Part shown: piece by piece, positions 41,573-50,092 of the stretch | Position numbering within the stretch: the first letter of the stretch is position 1 | Layout of the letters: each line of letters begins with the position of its first letter | Source: Bacteroidia bacterium | GTDB taxonomy: Bacteria; Bacteroidota; Bacteroidia; UKL13-3 | Direction: 5' to 3' | DNA: 58,364 bases | NCBI GenBank assembly: GCA_020049855.1 | Contig: JAGVLJ010000018.1 | Coordinates: 1-58,364, forward strand | Translations under genes and position numbers: made by a program | Notes under the pieces: model-generated | The model's database searches: none | The model's input: the letters and a program-made list of their open reading frames with translations, nothing else | Told to the model about the DNA's origin: nothing

Positions 41573-43623
41573 TCTTTAATAAACCTAATGGAATTATTGT
41601 ATAAATAACCATTAATCCTTAATAAATAAATGCCGGGAACCAGTTTTGAAACCTCTAATCGCACTTCAACATCATTCACATCAGGAATTTTACTTACTAA
41701 TAATTTTCCGTTGACATCAAAGATTTCAATTGCTAAATTTAAATTTTGTCTGTCCCCTAGGGTTAATTCTCCAAAATTTACGAATAACTCGCTTTTCGTT
41801 GGATTAGGATAAACTTTCATAGTTCGTTTCTTAAACTCCAAGTCTTCAACATTTGTAGGATTACTCCTAACTTGTGCATCACAGCCCCATGCAATTGGGA
41901 CAAATTCACAAGGCTCGCAATATTGCCCAATGTTACAAGCAGACCACGCCTTACAGGTTTGATTTTCTTCAAAAGAACAAATTCCATATAACTTGCGCGC
42001 GGCAGCTATTGTTAGTTCTCTGGCTTCTGGATATTTTGTAAACTCTCCCACAAGATTTGTGTATGCGTAGTAAGTTATTATAGCGGCTTTGTTAATTCCA
42101 ATTCCTGCAACATATTTGTTTAGTTGGGTTCCTCCCATACTTAATAAATAAAACCACCTATTTTGAACGGAACTATTAAAATGTACTCCTCCTGCATCAC
42201 ATCCATTTGGATCATTCCACCAATTCGGACCTTTATACCAGTCGGGGTATGAATATGGGAATTGGCAATCGCCTCAAGCAAAAGTATTTATTTGATTACT
42301 TGGTAGCTGCATATTTCTTGGCTGCGGGTTAAGGAAATCCTCTCCAATCATCCAATCCCAAGTGCTTGGTTGTGCAAATCTTTCCGTCATAAAGCCACAA
42401 ATATCTGAAAACGATTCGTCTAGAGCGCCACTCTCGCCTTCATAATCTAACCCACTCGTATAGAGCGTTATTCCATGCGCGAATTCATGCCCGCCTATGT
42501 CATAAGTTGCAGGATAATAAAGTAATGAGTTATATGAACCATCTGCAAATATAAAATAATCATATTTAGAACTTGACCAATAATCGCGAAACTCTGCGCT
42601 TTGAGGTTCATCTGGGTCATTTGCCATAATACGAATTTCTTTTCCCGTATTATCCAAACCATTACGTCCAGCTAAATTACTAAACATATCCCAAGCTGTT
42701 TGAATTACATAATGTGCTGAAGTAGCTGCCTTGTGATCCGTTGACCAAACATCATCTTGGTCATCAGGTAAATCTTTAAAATTCCATTTTTGATTTTGAA
42801 ATTTGTCATCTTTAGTTTTAATGTTTTTTGTACCATCGTTAGCGATTAGGAAGTATTTATTTTTTAGACCACCATACCATCGTGTATCGAGGTATTGACT
42901 TCCGTAAAAAATATGGGTAAATACACCCTCCTTTGATGAATTCACTTCCCTTAAGATTTCTCCATTCGAGGCATCAACATAAACAGTTTTTGCATAGTAA
43001 GGGTCTATCGCCCAAATTGTAAATTTCCAAGCTAACTTGTAATTTTCCTCCTTTATTGTTTTATCACCCAATAAAGCATAAATCAATTCCCCTTTGGGGT
43101 AAAAGGTAGTTTTTTCAGGAATGGAATCTTCCCTTAGATAATATTCTAAACTATCATCCTCCCAAGCATAAGTTATTGCTCCGATATGATTTAAAGCATA
43201 ATTTAGTGCCCCTTCTTCACTTACAGGCGTATCAGCAGAAAGACTTAATGTTTCAGCAATGTGACCATTGGATAAAACAACGTAATCGTCAGTAAAGTGT
43301 TCTCGATATTCAGCACCTTGTACCCTTATCCCATTATGGTACTGCTGGTAGCGCCTGTGATGTAGGCATACAAAAGAATCATTCCATTCGTTTGTGATGT
43401 GCATAGAATCATTTTCAGCCAAGCCAGTAAATGATTTATAAGTCGTGAAGAGTTGACCAGCTTGCATAGAATCAGTCTTCCACCAAAGCAATCCCAATGT
43501 GTCGTTTTCCCACGTTTTTAAGTAAATAGTAGTATTTGTTGAATCATGAAGAAAGTTTTGCGAAAAAACTTGTTGTGAAGTCAATATGCAAATAAGCGAT
43601 AAGTAGAAAAATTTTGTTTTCAT
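41569..43623 (-). pseudogene. M4-type (thermolysin-like) metallopeptidase with T9SS sorting domain, split by an in-frame TGA
   Basis: One reading frame of 685 codons is interrupted only by TGA at 42274-42276 (codon 450). It has a signal peptide (MKTKFFYLSLICILTSQQVF), an FTP-like propeptide, the catalytic zinc motif HEFAH (H379, E380, H383) and the third ligand E403 in GALDESFSD. After the TGA comes GDCQFPYSYPDWYKGPN and GGVHFNSSVQNRWFYLL with the catalytic His481. It ends with a T9SS type A sorting domain (VYPNPTKSELFVNF ... LVPGIYLLRI). Truncation at 450 would remove the catalytic His and the sorting domain. Because both sides match the family in one frame, this is a nonsense mutation (CGA or TGG to TGA would suffice), a sequencing error, or unlikely recoding. 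Shares an ATGA overlap with the downstream barrel gene. Confidence 0.88.
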
Positions 43624-43782
43624 GTTGTTGGGTTTTTAAATAAAAGGTTCTTAATATTGTATGCGACAAAATTTAGAAAAACTAAAATGAGTTACCTCAA
43701 AAAAGCCAATAGATTTGATTATTATTTTGTTAATCTTTAGTGGATTTCAAATAAATTATTATAAAAATAAAGTTGATATAGA

Positions 43783-44157
43783 ATGACAATTGGCAGTAAC
43801 ATTAAAAAGTGGAGAGAGGAAAGACGATTTTCTCAAGGAGAATTAGTTCAATTGCTTGATGTTTCCCAAGCCGTTATATCTTCATGGGAAAGCGATCATA
43901 CTAGTCCTAAATCAAGTCAAATTCCAGAGTTGGCTAATGTTCTGGGTATAGAAATACTTGATCTTTTCAAAGGAGTTGAATCGATAAACTATGTTCAGAA
44001 TACAGATAATAAAGATAGTTCTGTAAACGGTTTCGAAATACATGTAGATGCAAAGTCTCTGTATGATGATCTAGTTAAAACCTTAAAGGGGTTTAATCAA
44101 AAACTCATGGAAGAAAATCAACATCTTATCGAAGAACTTAAGAAACTGAAAAAGTAA
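43783..44157 (+). CDS. XRE-family HTH transcriptional regulator
   Basis: The 124-residue protein has an N-terminal XRE HTH (about 5-60; IKKWREERRFSQGELVQLLD, SQAVISSWESDHTSPKSS) and a C-terminal coiled coil (LVKTLKGFNQKLMEENQHLI) probably for dimerisation. The target is unknown. It is divergent from the broken metallopeptidase operon and its 160-nt upstream region could carry the operator of that operon. No toxin or phage gene is adjacent. Confidence 0.85.
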   Translation: MTIGSNIKKWREERRFSQGELVQLLDVSQAVISSWESDHTSPKSSQIPELANVLGIEILDLFKGVESINYVQNTDNKDSSVNGFEIHVDAKSLYDDLVKTLKGFNQKLMEENQHLIEELKKLKK

Positions 44158-44165
44158 ATTAGTTG

Positions 44166-44173
44166 TACTTTTG
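44166..44173 (+). promoter_or_regulatory. -7 promoter element five nucleotides before the glycosyltransferase ATG
   Basis: TACTTTTG at 44166-44173 is followed by CCCCA and the ATG at 44179. With transcription starting about 7 nt after the element the mRNA would begin at or next to the ATG, i.e. leaderless. No -33 TTTG is obvious. Confidence 0.5.
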
Positions 44174-44178
44174 CCCCA

Positions 44179-44898
44179 ATGCAGGTCAAAAAACTTTCCA
44201 TTGTAATACCGGCTTATAACGAAGGCCGCACCATTCACCTGATACTGGATAAGGTGAAAGCCGTGACTCTGATGAACGGCATTCAGAAGGAAGTGATTAT
44301 TGTAAACGACTTCTCGAAAGACAATACCGAAGAAGCTATCCTTTCGTATCAAAAAGCCAACCCCGATTTGCCCATCAGCTATTACAAACACGAGTACAAT
44401 CAGGGGAAAGGGGCTGCCCTGCACACAGGCATTAAGAAGGCTACCGGAGAATACCTCATTATTCAGGATGCCGATTTGGAATACGACCCACAGGAATACA
44501 ACCTGATGCTACAGCCCGTGCTTGACGGATTTGCCGATGTGGTCTATGGTTCCCGTTTTACGGGAGGAAAACCACACCGTATTCTTTTCTTTTGGCATAC
44601 CATAGGTAATAAAATGCTCACCTTTGCCAACAATATGTTTTCTAATTTAAACCTTACCGATATGGAAACCTGTTACAAACTTTTCCGTACCGATATGATT
44701 CAAAAAATTGAGTTAAAGGAAAAACGTTTTGGTTTTGAACCCGAAGTAACTCAAAAAATTTCGCGCATCAAAGGCATACGTATTTACGAAGTTGGCATAT
44801 CCTATTATGGCCGCACCTACGAAGAGGGCAAGAAAATAGGAATGAAAGATGCCTTCCGTGCCCTGTACTGCATTATTAAATACAGTCTATTCGGATAG
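44179..44898 (+). CDS. Family 2 glycosyltransferase (DPM1-like)
   Basis: The 239-residue cytosolic or membrane-surface glycosyltransferase starts KLSIVIPAYNEGRTIHLIL, continues with IQDADLEYDPQEYNLML (the DAD nucleotide/metal motif) and VVYGSRFTGGKPHR, and ends with FGFEPEVTQKISRIKGIRIY. No transmembrane domain is present. Relatives use GDP-mannose or UDP-sugars to load polyprenyl phosphate. The acceptor here is not known. Predicted leaderless transcript. Confidence 0.88.
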   Translation: MQVKKLSIVIPAYNEGRTIHLILDKVKAVTLMNGIQKEVIIVNDFSKDNTEEAILSYQKANPDLPISYYKHEYNQGKGAALHTGIKKATGEYLIIQDADLEYDPQEYNLMLQPVLDGFADVVYGSRFTGGKPHRILFFWHTIGNKMLTFANNMFSNLNLTDMETCYKLFRTDMIQKIELKEKRFGFEPEVTQKISRIKGIRIYEVGISYYGRTYEEGKKIGMKDAFRALYCIIKYSLFG

Positions 44899-44979
44899 AC
44901 GTGCAGCCTTTTGTGTGGGTTTGTTTACTCACCAATAAGCGGTATTTGTATTATTTTCGTCCCGCAAAACAGGTAATCA

Positions 44980-45882
44980 TTGGCAGTAGAGGTTCATAAT
45001 CTGGTAAAAATTTACGGGCAACAGCGTGCTGTTGATGGAATTAGTTTTTCAGCCCGGCCCGGTGATATTTTAGGATTCCTTGGCCCTAACGGAGCCGGAA
45101 AATCTACCACCATGAAAATAATCACCTGCTACCTGCCGCAAACCGAAGGGAAGGTAAATGTGTGTGGGTATGATGTGGTTCATCAGAGCATAGAAGTAAA
45201 AAAGTGTATTGGCTATTTGCCCGAGCACAACCCGCTGTATCTGGATATGTACGTGAAGGAGTATTTGGAATTTATTGCAGGCGTACATCAATTGGGTAAC
45301 AAAACAAAACAGGCCGTAGATACCATGATTGAACACACCGGCCTTACCCGAGAGTACAAAAAACGGATTGGGGAATTATCAAAAGGATACCGGCAGCGGG
45401 TAGGATTGGCTCAGGCCATGATTCATGATCCACAGGTGTTGATACTAGACGAACCCACCTCGGGGCTCGACCCCAATCAGATTACGGAGATACGTGAGTT
45501 GATACGTGAAATAGGGAAAAGCAAAACGGTTATTCTCTCTACCCATATTATGCAGGAGGTAAAAGCACTATGCAACCGGGTGGTGATTATTAATAAGGGA
45601 AAACTGGTGGCCGATGAAACGCCCGAGAATTTGCAACACGGCACCGATAGTAAATTTGTTTTTGTGGCCGAGTTTAAAGGGGAGTTTTCGCCAAAGAACT
45701 TACATACCATAAGCGGAGTTGAGAAAACGGTTTCATTAGGACAAAACAGGTTTCGCATTATAGCCAACCGTGATATACGGGAGGATTTATTTTCCTTTGC
45801 CGTAAAAAATAAATTAATTTTACTTTCAGTAGCCATGGAAGACCAGTCGCTGGAGGATGTATTCAGAAAACTGACAAGCTGA
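44980..45882 (+). CDS. gldA: Gliding-type ABC transporter ATP-binding protein
   Basis: The 300-residue ATPase has Walker A GPNGAGKSTTMKI, signature LSKGYRQRVGLAQAM, Walker B VLILDEPTSGLDP, His-loop STHIMQEV. It fits GldA in length and in being followed by gldF and gldG. GldAFG form an ABC complex needed for gliding in flavobacteria but the genes also occur in non-gliding Bacteroidota. The start is TTG at 44980 (followed by AVEVHNLVKIYGQQR); no in-frame ATG precedes it. Two nucleotides separate it from gldF. Confidence 0.85.
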   Translation: MAVEVHNLVKIYGQQRAVDGISFSARPGDILGFLGPNGAGKSTTMKIITCYLPQTEGKVNVCGYDVVHQSIEVKKCIGYLPEHNPLYLDMYVKEYLEFIAGVHQLGNKTKQAVDTMIEHTGLTREYKKRIGELSKGYRQRVGLAQAMIHDPQVLILDEPTSGLDPNQITEIRELIREIGKSKTVILSTHIMQEVKALCNRVVIINKGKLVADETPENLQHGTDSKFVFVAEFKGEFSPKNLHTISGVEKTVSLGQNRFRIIANRDIREDLFSFAVKNKLILLSVAMEDQSLEDVFRKLTS

Positions 45883-45883
45883 T

Positions 45884-46612
45884 ATGCTAAGTGTATTGAA
45901 AAAAGAAATAAACGGATTTCTGAGTTCGCTCATTGCCTATATTGTTATGACGGTGTTTCTTGTTGCCATAGGTCTATTTATGTGGGTGGTGCCCGGTATG
46001 AATGTATTTGATAACGGATATGCCAATATAGACACCTTGTTTTCAATGGGTCCTTGGGTATTCATGTTTCTGGTTTCAGCCATTACCATGCGTTTTTTTT
46101 CGGAAGAAAAACGAAGCGGAACTATTGAATTGCTAACAACAAAACCGCTTACCGACTGGGATATTATACTGGGGAAATACTTTGCAGGAATGTTTCTGGT
46201 ACTATTTTCAATTGTACCTACTTTTTTATACTTCTATACGGTATATGTTTTGGGGGCGCCCCCAGGTAATATGGATATAGGTGCTACCTGGGGTTCTTAT
46301 TTGGGGTTGTTTATGTTGGCATCGTGTTTTGTCTCTATTGGTATTTTTGCTTCTACCATCACCTCCAATCAAATTGTATCTTTCATTGCTTCCATGTTTT
46401 TGTGTTTCTTCTTTTTCATTGTGTTTGATTTATTCAGCGACTTTAAATTGCTCGGTACTTTTGATACTGTGATTCAGTACCTCAGTATGAATACGCACTA
46501 CGACTCTATCAGCCGTGGGGTGCTCGACTCGAGGGATGTGGTGTATTTTGTAAGTTTTAATATGGCTTTTCTTTGGTTTACCTGTATAAGTTTTGCAAGC
46601 AGAAAATGGTAG
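45884..46612 (+). CDS. gldF: Gliding-type ABC transporter permease
   Basis: The 242-residue permease has six hydrophobic segments, beginning LIAYIVMTVFLVAIGLFMWVV (split over residues 15-35) and including WVFMFLVSAITMRFFSEEK. The central motif RFFSEEKRSGTIELLTTKPL is the coupling loop typical of GldF/ABC-2 permeases. It overlaps gldG by 7 nt (ATGGTAG). Part of the operon gldA-gldF-gldG-DUF4340. Confidence 0.88.
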   Translation: MLSVLKKEINGFLSSLIAYIVMTVFLVAIGLFMWVVPGMNVFDNGYANIDTLFSMGPWVFMFLVSAITMRFFSEEKRSGTIELLTTKPLTDWDIILGKYFAGMFLVLFSIVPTFLYFYTVYVLGAPPGNMDIGATWGSYLGLFMLASCFVSIGIFASTITSNQIVSFIASMFLCFFFFIVFDLFSDFKLLGTFDTVIQYLSMNTHYDSISRGVLDSRDVVYFVSFNMAFLWFTCISFASRKW

Positions 46613-48306
46613 GCAAACACACGCAAAAGTATTCTTCGTATATCAGGCTGTTGCTTGTGATAGGAATTATTATTCTGGTAAACGTGCTTTCGGATGTCTG
46701 GTTTTTCAGAATAGACTTGACTAAGGAAAAACGATTCACCTTGTCAAAAGCATCAACGAGCCTGGCCGCAAAGCTCGATGATGTGCTGTATGTAAAAGTG
46801 TACCTGGAAGGCGATTTCCCGGCCGGGTTTAAACGTCTCCGCAATGCCACCCGCGAGTTGCTTGATGAATACCGCATAGCATCCGGTAATAAAATAGAAT
46901 ACGAATTTATTGACCCCTTTGAAGGCAAGGATAAAAAACAAATAAGTGAAATCATAGAGCAATTGGGCGCAAATGGATTATTTCCAACCAATGTGCAGGT
47001 TAAACAAGATGATGAACTCTCGCAAAAAATTGTAATCCCCGGAGCCATTTTTTATTATAAGGGAAAAGAATATCCGCTCAATTTATTAAAGGGGCAATTT
47101 GGCAAAGGGGGAGAGGAAACCATTAACGAATCTATTGAATTATTAGAATATCAGGTATCAAATGTGCTGCGCAAATGCACCGTTCAAAAGAAAAAGAAAA
47201 TTGCCTTTTTGGTGGGTAATGGGGAATTGAAAAGTATTCAGGTGGCCGATTTTGGAAGGGAACTAAGCGAATTTTATGAATTGGCTCGACTGGATATTCA
47301 TAAAAATCCGCCACAAAAATTTAATGAATTTGACGGGCTGGTGATTGCAAAACCGGATTCGGTCTTTAGCGAATACGATAAGTTTAAAATTGACCAGTAC
47401 ATTATGCACGGGGGCAAAGTAATCTGGATGCTGGATATGCTTTTTGCCGATATGGACAGTGCTCGTAATGCTGCAGGTGAGTTTATGGCTTACAACTATG
47501 ATTTAAACTTGGATGATATTCCTTTCAGGTACGGTGTTCGTGTAAATCCAGTGCTGGTGCAAGATTTACAATGCAACCGAATTCCCATTATGTCGGGGTA
47601 TACCGGTGGGCAACAGCAAACCAAATTATTACCCTGGTTATATTATCCTATTTTAGGCAGCACAGCCGACCATCCCATTGTAAAAAATTTAGATTACGTA
47701 TGGGCGCAGTTTTGCAACACCATCGATACGCTGCCAACAAAAAACATACGGAAAACAGTATTGCTGCATACCTCGGATTATACTCGTGTGGTGGGTGCCC
47801 CTGCCCGAGTAAATATTAATATGACCCGCTTGCAGCCCAACCCAATGGGCTTTCCTCAGCGAAGGTTGCCGGTTGCCGTATTGCTCGAGGGTGATTTTAC
47901 CTCGGTATTTAAAGACCGTGTGCGCAGTGTTACCGATTCCTCTTTTGCACAACTCCATTTTGCCCCCTCGGTAAGCAACAATAAAATGATTGTAATTGCT
48001 GATGGAGATATTGCCCGCAACCAAGTGAGCAAAAGCGGAGATATTTACCCGCTTGGGTTTGATAAATTTACTAACCAAAATTTCGGCAACAAGAACTTTA
48101 TGGTAAATTGTGTTGACTACCTCTGTGACGACTCGGGATTGATAGAAGTGCGTATGAAAGAAATTAAACTCAGATTGCTTGACCGCCAACGTATGAAAGA
48201 TGAAAAACTACAGTGGCAATTAGTAAACATGGTGCTACCGGTGGTACTCATTGTGCTGTTCGGGATTAACAATGCCCGCTTGCGTAAACGTAAATTTACC
48301 CGTTGA
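46606..48306 (+). CDS. gldG: GldG-type auxiliary protein
   Basis: The 566-residue membrane protein has an N-terminal segment (IRLLLVIGIIILVNVLSDV), a large periplasmic domain starting FRIDLTKEKRFTLSKAS and a C-terminal TM (LQWQLVNMVLPVVLIVLFG). IVIPGAIFYYKGKEYPLNLL and HGGKVIWMLDMLFADMDS are typical GldG segments. GldG works with GldA and GldF. I start at the ATG at 46606 (MVGKHTQKYSS) overlapping the gldF stop; a longer in-frame start reads gldF codons. Confidence 0.87.
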   Translation: MVGKHTQKYSSYIRLLLVIGIIILVNVLSDVWFFRIDLTKEKRFTLSKASTSLAAKLDDVLYVKVYLEGDFPAGFKRLRNATRELLDEYRIASGNKIEYEFIDPFEGKDKKQISEIIEQLGANGLFPTNVQVKQDDELSQKIVIPGAIFYYKGKEYPLNLLKGQFGKGGEETINESIELLEYQVSNVLRKCTVQKKKKIAFLVGNGELKSIQVADFGRELSEFYELARLDIHKNPPQKFNEFDGLVIAKPDSVFSEYDKFKIDQYIMHGGKVIWMLDMLFADMDSARNAAGEFMAYNYDLNLDDIPFRYGVRVNPVLVQDLQCNRIPIMSGYTGGQQQTKLLPWLYYPILGSTADHPIVKNLDYVWAQFCNTIDTLPTKNIRKTVLLHTSDYTRVVGAPARVNINMTRLQPNPMGFPQRRLPVAVLLEGDFTSVFKDRVRSVTDSSFAQLHFAPSVSNNKMIVIADGDIARNQVSKSGDIYPLGFDKFTNQNFGNKNFMVNCVDYLCDDSGLIEVRMKEIKLRLLDRQRMKDEKLQWQLVNMVLPVVLIVLFGINNARLRKRKFTR

Positions 48307-49337
48307 TGAAAAAGAATTTCTTATATATACTGTTGTTTATATTACTGGCTGTAGCCACCGTGTGGATGTTGCAAAATGGGGAGATATCTACCCTTAAGTC
48401 TGATTTAAAAAATTTCGCACTGACCGATACGGGCATTGTTACTAAAATTATGCTGGTTGATAAAGACGGAAATAAAGTAATTCTTGAGCGTAAAGGCTCA
48501 AACAGTTGGCGTGTAAATAATAAATACGAGGTGAATCAGGCCAAAATGAATACCCTACTTGAAACCATGAAAACACTGGAAGTAAAAAGTCCGGTGCCCA
48601 GTAAAGATGTAAACAGCGTGGTAATTGATTTGGCTACCCGCCACATATTGGTAAGAATTTTTAAGGGAGAGGATATGATAAAATCCTATTTTGTGGGCGT
48701 GCAAACTGCCGACCAACTGGGGACATACATGCTGATGGAAAATTCCAAATCACCTTTTATTATGCACGTACCCGGATTTAACGGGTATTTAAATGTACGA
48801 TATTTTACCGATGAACTGGATTGGAAAACCCGAAAGGTATTTGACAGTAAACCGGAAGAGATAGAATTCATCAAGGTGGACTATCCCGCCATGCCTCATC
48901 GTTCTTTTATCATTAATAATGACGGAGGCCAACTTTCTTTGATACCCCTGGCAGAAAAAGAAATGCAAGCACCGGTGGATAGGCGACTATTAACCTTTTA
49001 TGTTGCTTCTTTTCGCAGCATTATGTACGAGGGGTACGATCGGGCATTTGATATGCATAAAGCCGACTCGGTAGCCGCCATGCCGCCATATTGCATAATG
49101 ACCGTAAAGAACAAAAACGGGGTAAAAAATACTCTGCGTATTTTTTACAAAGGCATTGATGAGCGCACCATGCAGCAGTTTGATGAAAAAACCATGAAGC
49201 CCCTCAGTGTTGACCCCGAGCGGTATTTTGCCTTGTTGAATGACGAGAAAAATCTGGTGATTATTCAGCAATTTGTATTTGGTAACCTCCTTCGCGGTTA
49301 TGATGATTTTTTGCTGAACGATAAGGCGAAAAAGTAA
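48306..49337 (+). CDS. DUF4340 domain protein, operon partner of gldAFG
   Basis: The 343-residue protein has an N-terminal membrane anchor or signal (LYILLFILLAVATVWML) and a DUF4340 domain with NKVILERKGSNSWRVNNKYE and repeated ancillary beta segments (KSYFVGVQTADQLGTYML, SPFIMHVPGFNGYLNV). ATG at 48306 overlaps the gldG TGA (TGATG). Members accompany GldG-type ABC operons but have no proven role. The operon likely ends at the hairpin near 49350. Confidence 0.8.
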   Translation: MKKNFLYILLFILLAVATVWMLQNGEISTLKSDLKNFALTDTGIVTKIMLVDKDGNKVILERKGSNSWRVNNKYEVNQAKMNTLLETMKTLEVKSPVPSKDVNSVVIDLATRHILVRIFKGEDMIKSYFVGVQTADQLGTYMLMENSKSPFIMHVPGFNGYLNVRYFTDELDWKTRKVFDSKPEEIEFIKVDYPAMPHRSFIINNDGGQLSLIPLAEKEMQAPVDRRLLTFYVASFRSIMYEGYDRAFDMHKADSVAAMPPYCIMTVKNKNGVKNTLRIFYKGIDERTMQQFDEKTMKPLSVDPERYFALLNDEKNLVIIQQFVFGNLLRGYDDFLLNDKAKK

Positions 49338-49343
49338 TTAATA

Positions 49344-49358
49344 GTGGGAATGTATCCC
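49344..49358 (+). terminator. Possible terminator after the gldAFG-DUF4340 operon
   Basis: TGGGA, loop ATGTA, TCCCA, followed a few bases later by AATTTTTTGG. Short stem with a moderate T run, 7 nt past the stop at 49337. Reasonable but weak. Confidence 0.4.
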
Positions 49359-49668
49359 CATAATTTTTTGGATTTTTGGCAGTACATACTACGGGGCAGG
49401 ACGCGTTATGAAACCGAATACAAATTACTTGTGCGTTAACTTCGGTGAACTTGTATGTATTGCAGTTATACAGAGATTTAGTATATATATAATTCAGTTA
49501 CAGGTAACTGTAAAACGAGCAACATCACAACAGCCTGCCACGGATTTAAAACGGAAGGAGTAAACCATTTTTCAAAATTTTGTCTGCCGAAACACAATGC
49601 CGCCCGAAGGCAAATTTAAAGTATGCCCCCCTTATTCCGTTTCTGGAAAATTATCTCAAATATTTAGT
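49359..49668. other. Gene-free stretch upstream of the metal-efflux operon
   Basis: About 310 nt without a credible gene between the gld operon terminator and the metal-efflux promoter. It contains a 7-bp palindrome at 49495-49510 (operator candidate) and an A/T-rich run GTATATATATAATTCAG next to it. I saw no tRNA, ArsR/MerR-type regulator or integrase remnant. Confidence 0.6.
49495..49510. promoter_or_regulatory. Palindrome CAGTTAC-AG-GTAACTG, possible operator
   Basis: A perfect 7-bp inverted repeat with a 2-nt centre, preceded by a TATATATATA tract, lies about 170 nt upstream of the first gene of the metal-efflux operon. Metal-responsive repressors bind palindromes of this size, but no repressor gene is in the window. 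It could also be a decoy. Low confidence. Confidence 0.3.
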
Positions 49669-49676
49669 TACCTTTG
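49669..49676 (+). promoter_or_regulatory. -7 promoter element of the metal-efflux operon
   Basis: TACCTTTG is followed by CCAAA and a GTG codon (49682) that opens the signal peptide of the DUF6660-like protein. The predicted transcript would start at about the GTG, i.e. leaderless, as for the glycosyltransferase gene at 44179. Confidence 0.45.
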
Positions 49677-49681
49677 CCAAA

Positions 49682-49999
49682 GTGAAAATCAGAAATTACA
49701 TCGCAGCCCTTCTATCAGTGTTTTTGCTCGCACTGACGCTTATGCCATGTAACGACACCTGTAACACACTGAGGGAAGGCACATCAACAACTTTTCATCC
49801 AATACAAGACCACCAAACCTACAATGACATTTGCAGTCCGTTTTGTTTTTGCATCTGTTGTTCAACCGTAATGACTGTTCACAATTTTCCAAACTTCGAG
49901 TTCATACAGCACTTATCTGTTCGGAGTTTTTCAATGCTTGAACAAATGTTTCTTTTAAAGAAGCAAGCAACTATTTGGCAACCGCCAAAAATCAGTTAA
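49682..49999 (+). CDS. DUF6660-like small exported protein of the metal-efflux operon
   Basis: The 105-residue protein, started at the GTG at 49682, opens with a signal-like VKIRNYIAALLSVFLLALTL followed by MPCNDTCNT. The Cys-rich central part (DICSPFCFCICCSTVMTV) suggests metal or redox chemistry and matches the DUF6660 type that precedes CusA-family genes in Bacteroidota. A longer in-frame version (from 49580) would add 34 residues without signal character. It lies 93 nt before the RND gene. Confidence 0.65.
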   Translation: MKIRNYIAALLSVFLLALTLMPCNDTCNTLREGTSTTFHPIQDHQTYNDICSPFCFCICCSTVMTVHNFPNFEFIQHLSVRSFSMLEQMFLLKKQATIWQPPKIS

Positions 50000-50092
50000 T
50001 GAATTTTATGAGTGCCCGCTTGCGGTCACAATTAAAATGGTTACAGTGCTGAGGCATCCTAACCATTTATTTATTTCATTAACTTATAAATC

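Noticed and set aside
42274-42276. TGA as selenocysteine or reassigned codon in the metallopeptidase
   Set aside because: TGA is used as a normal terminator for several genes here (for example korB), thermolysin-like enzymes do not use selenocysteine at this place, and no supporting RNA element was recognised.
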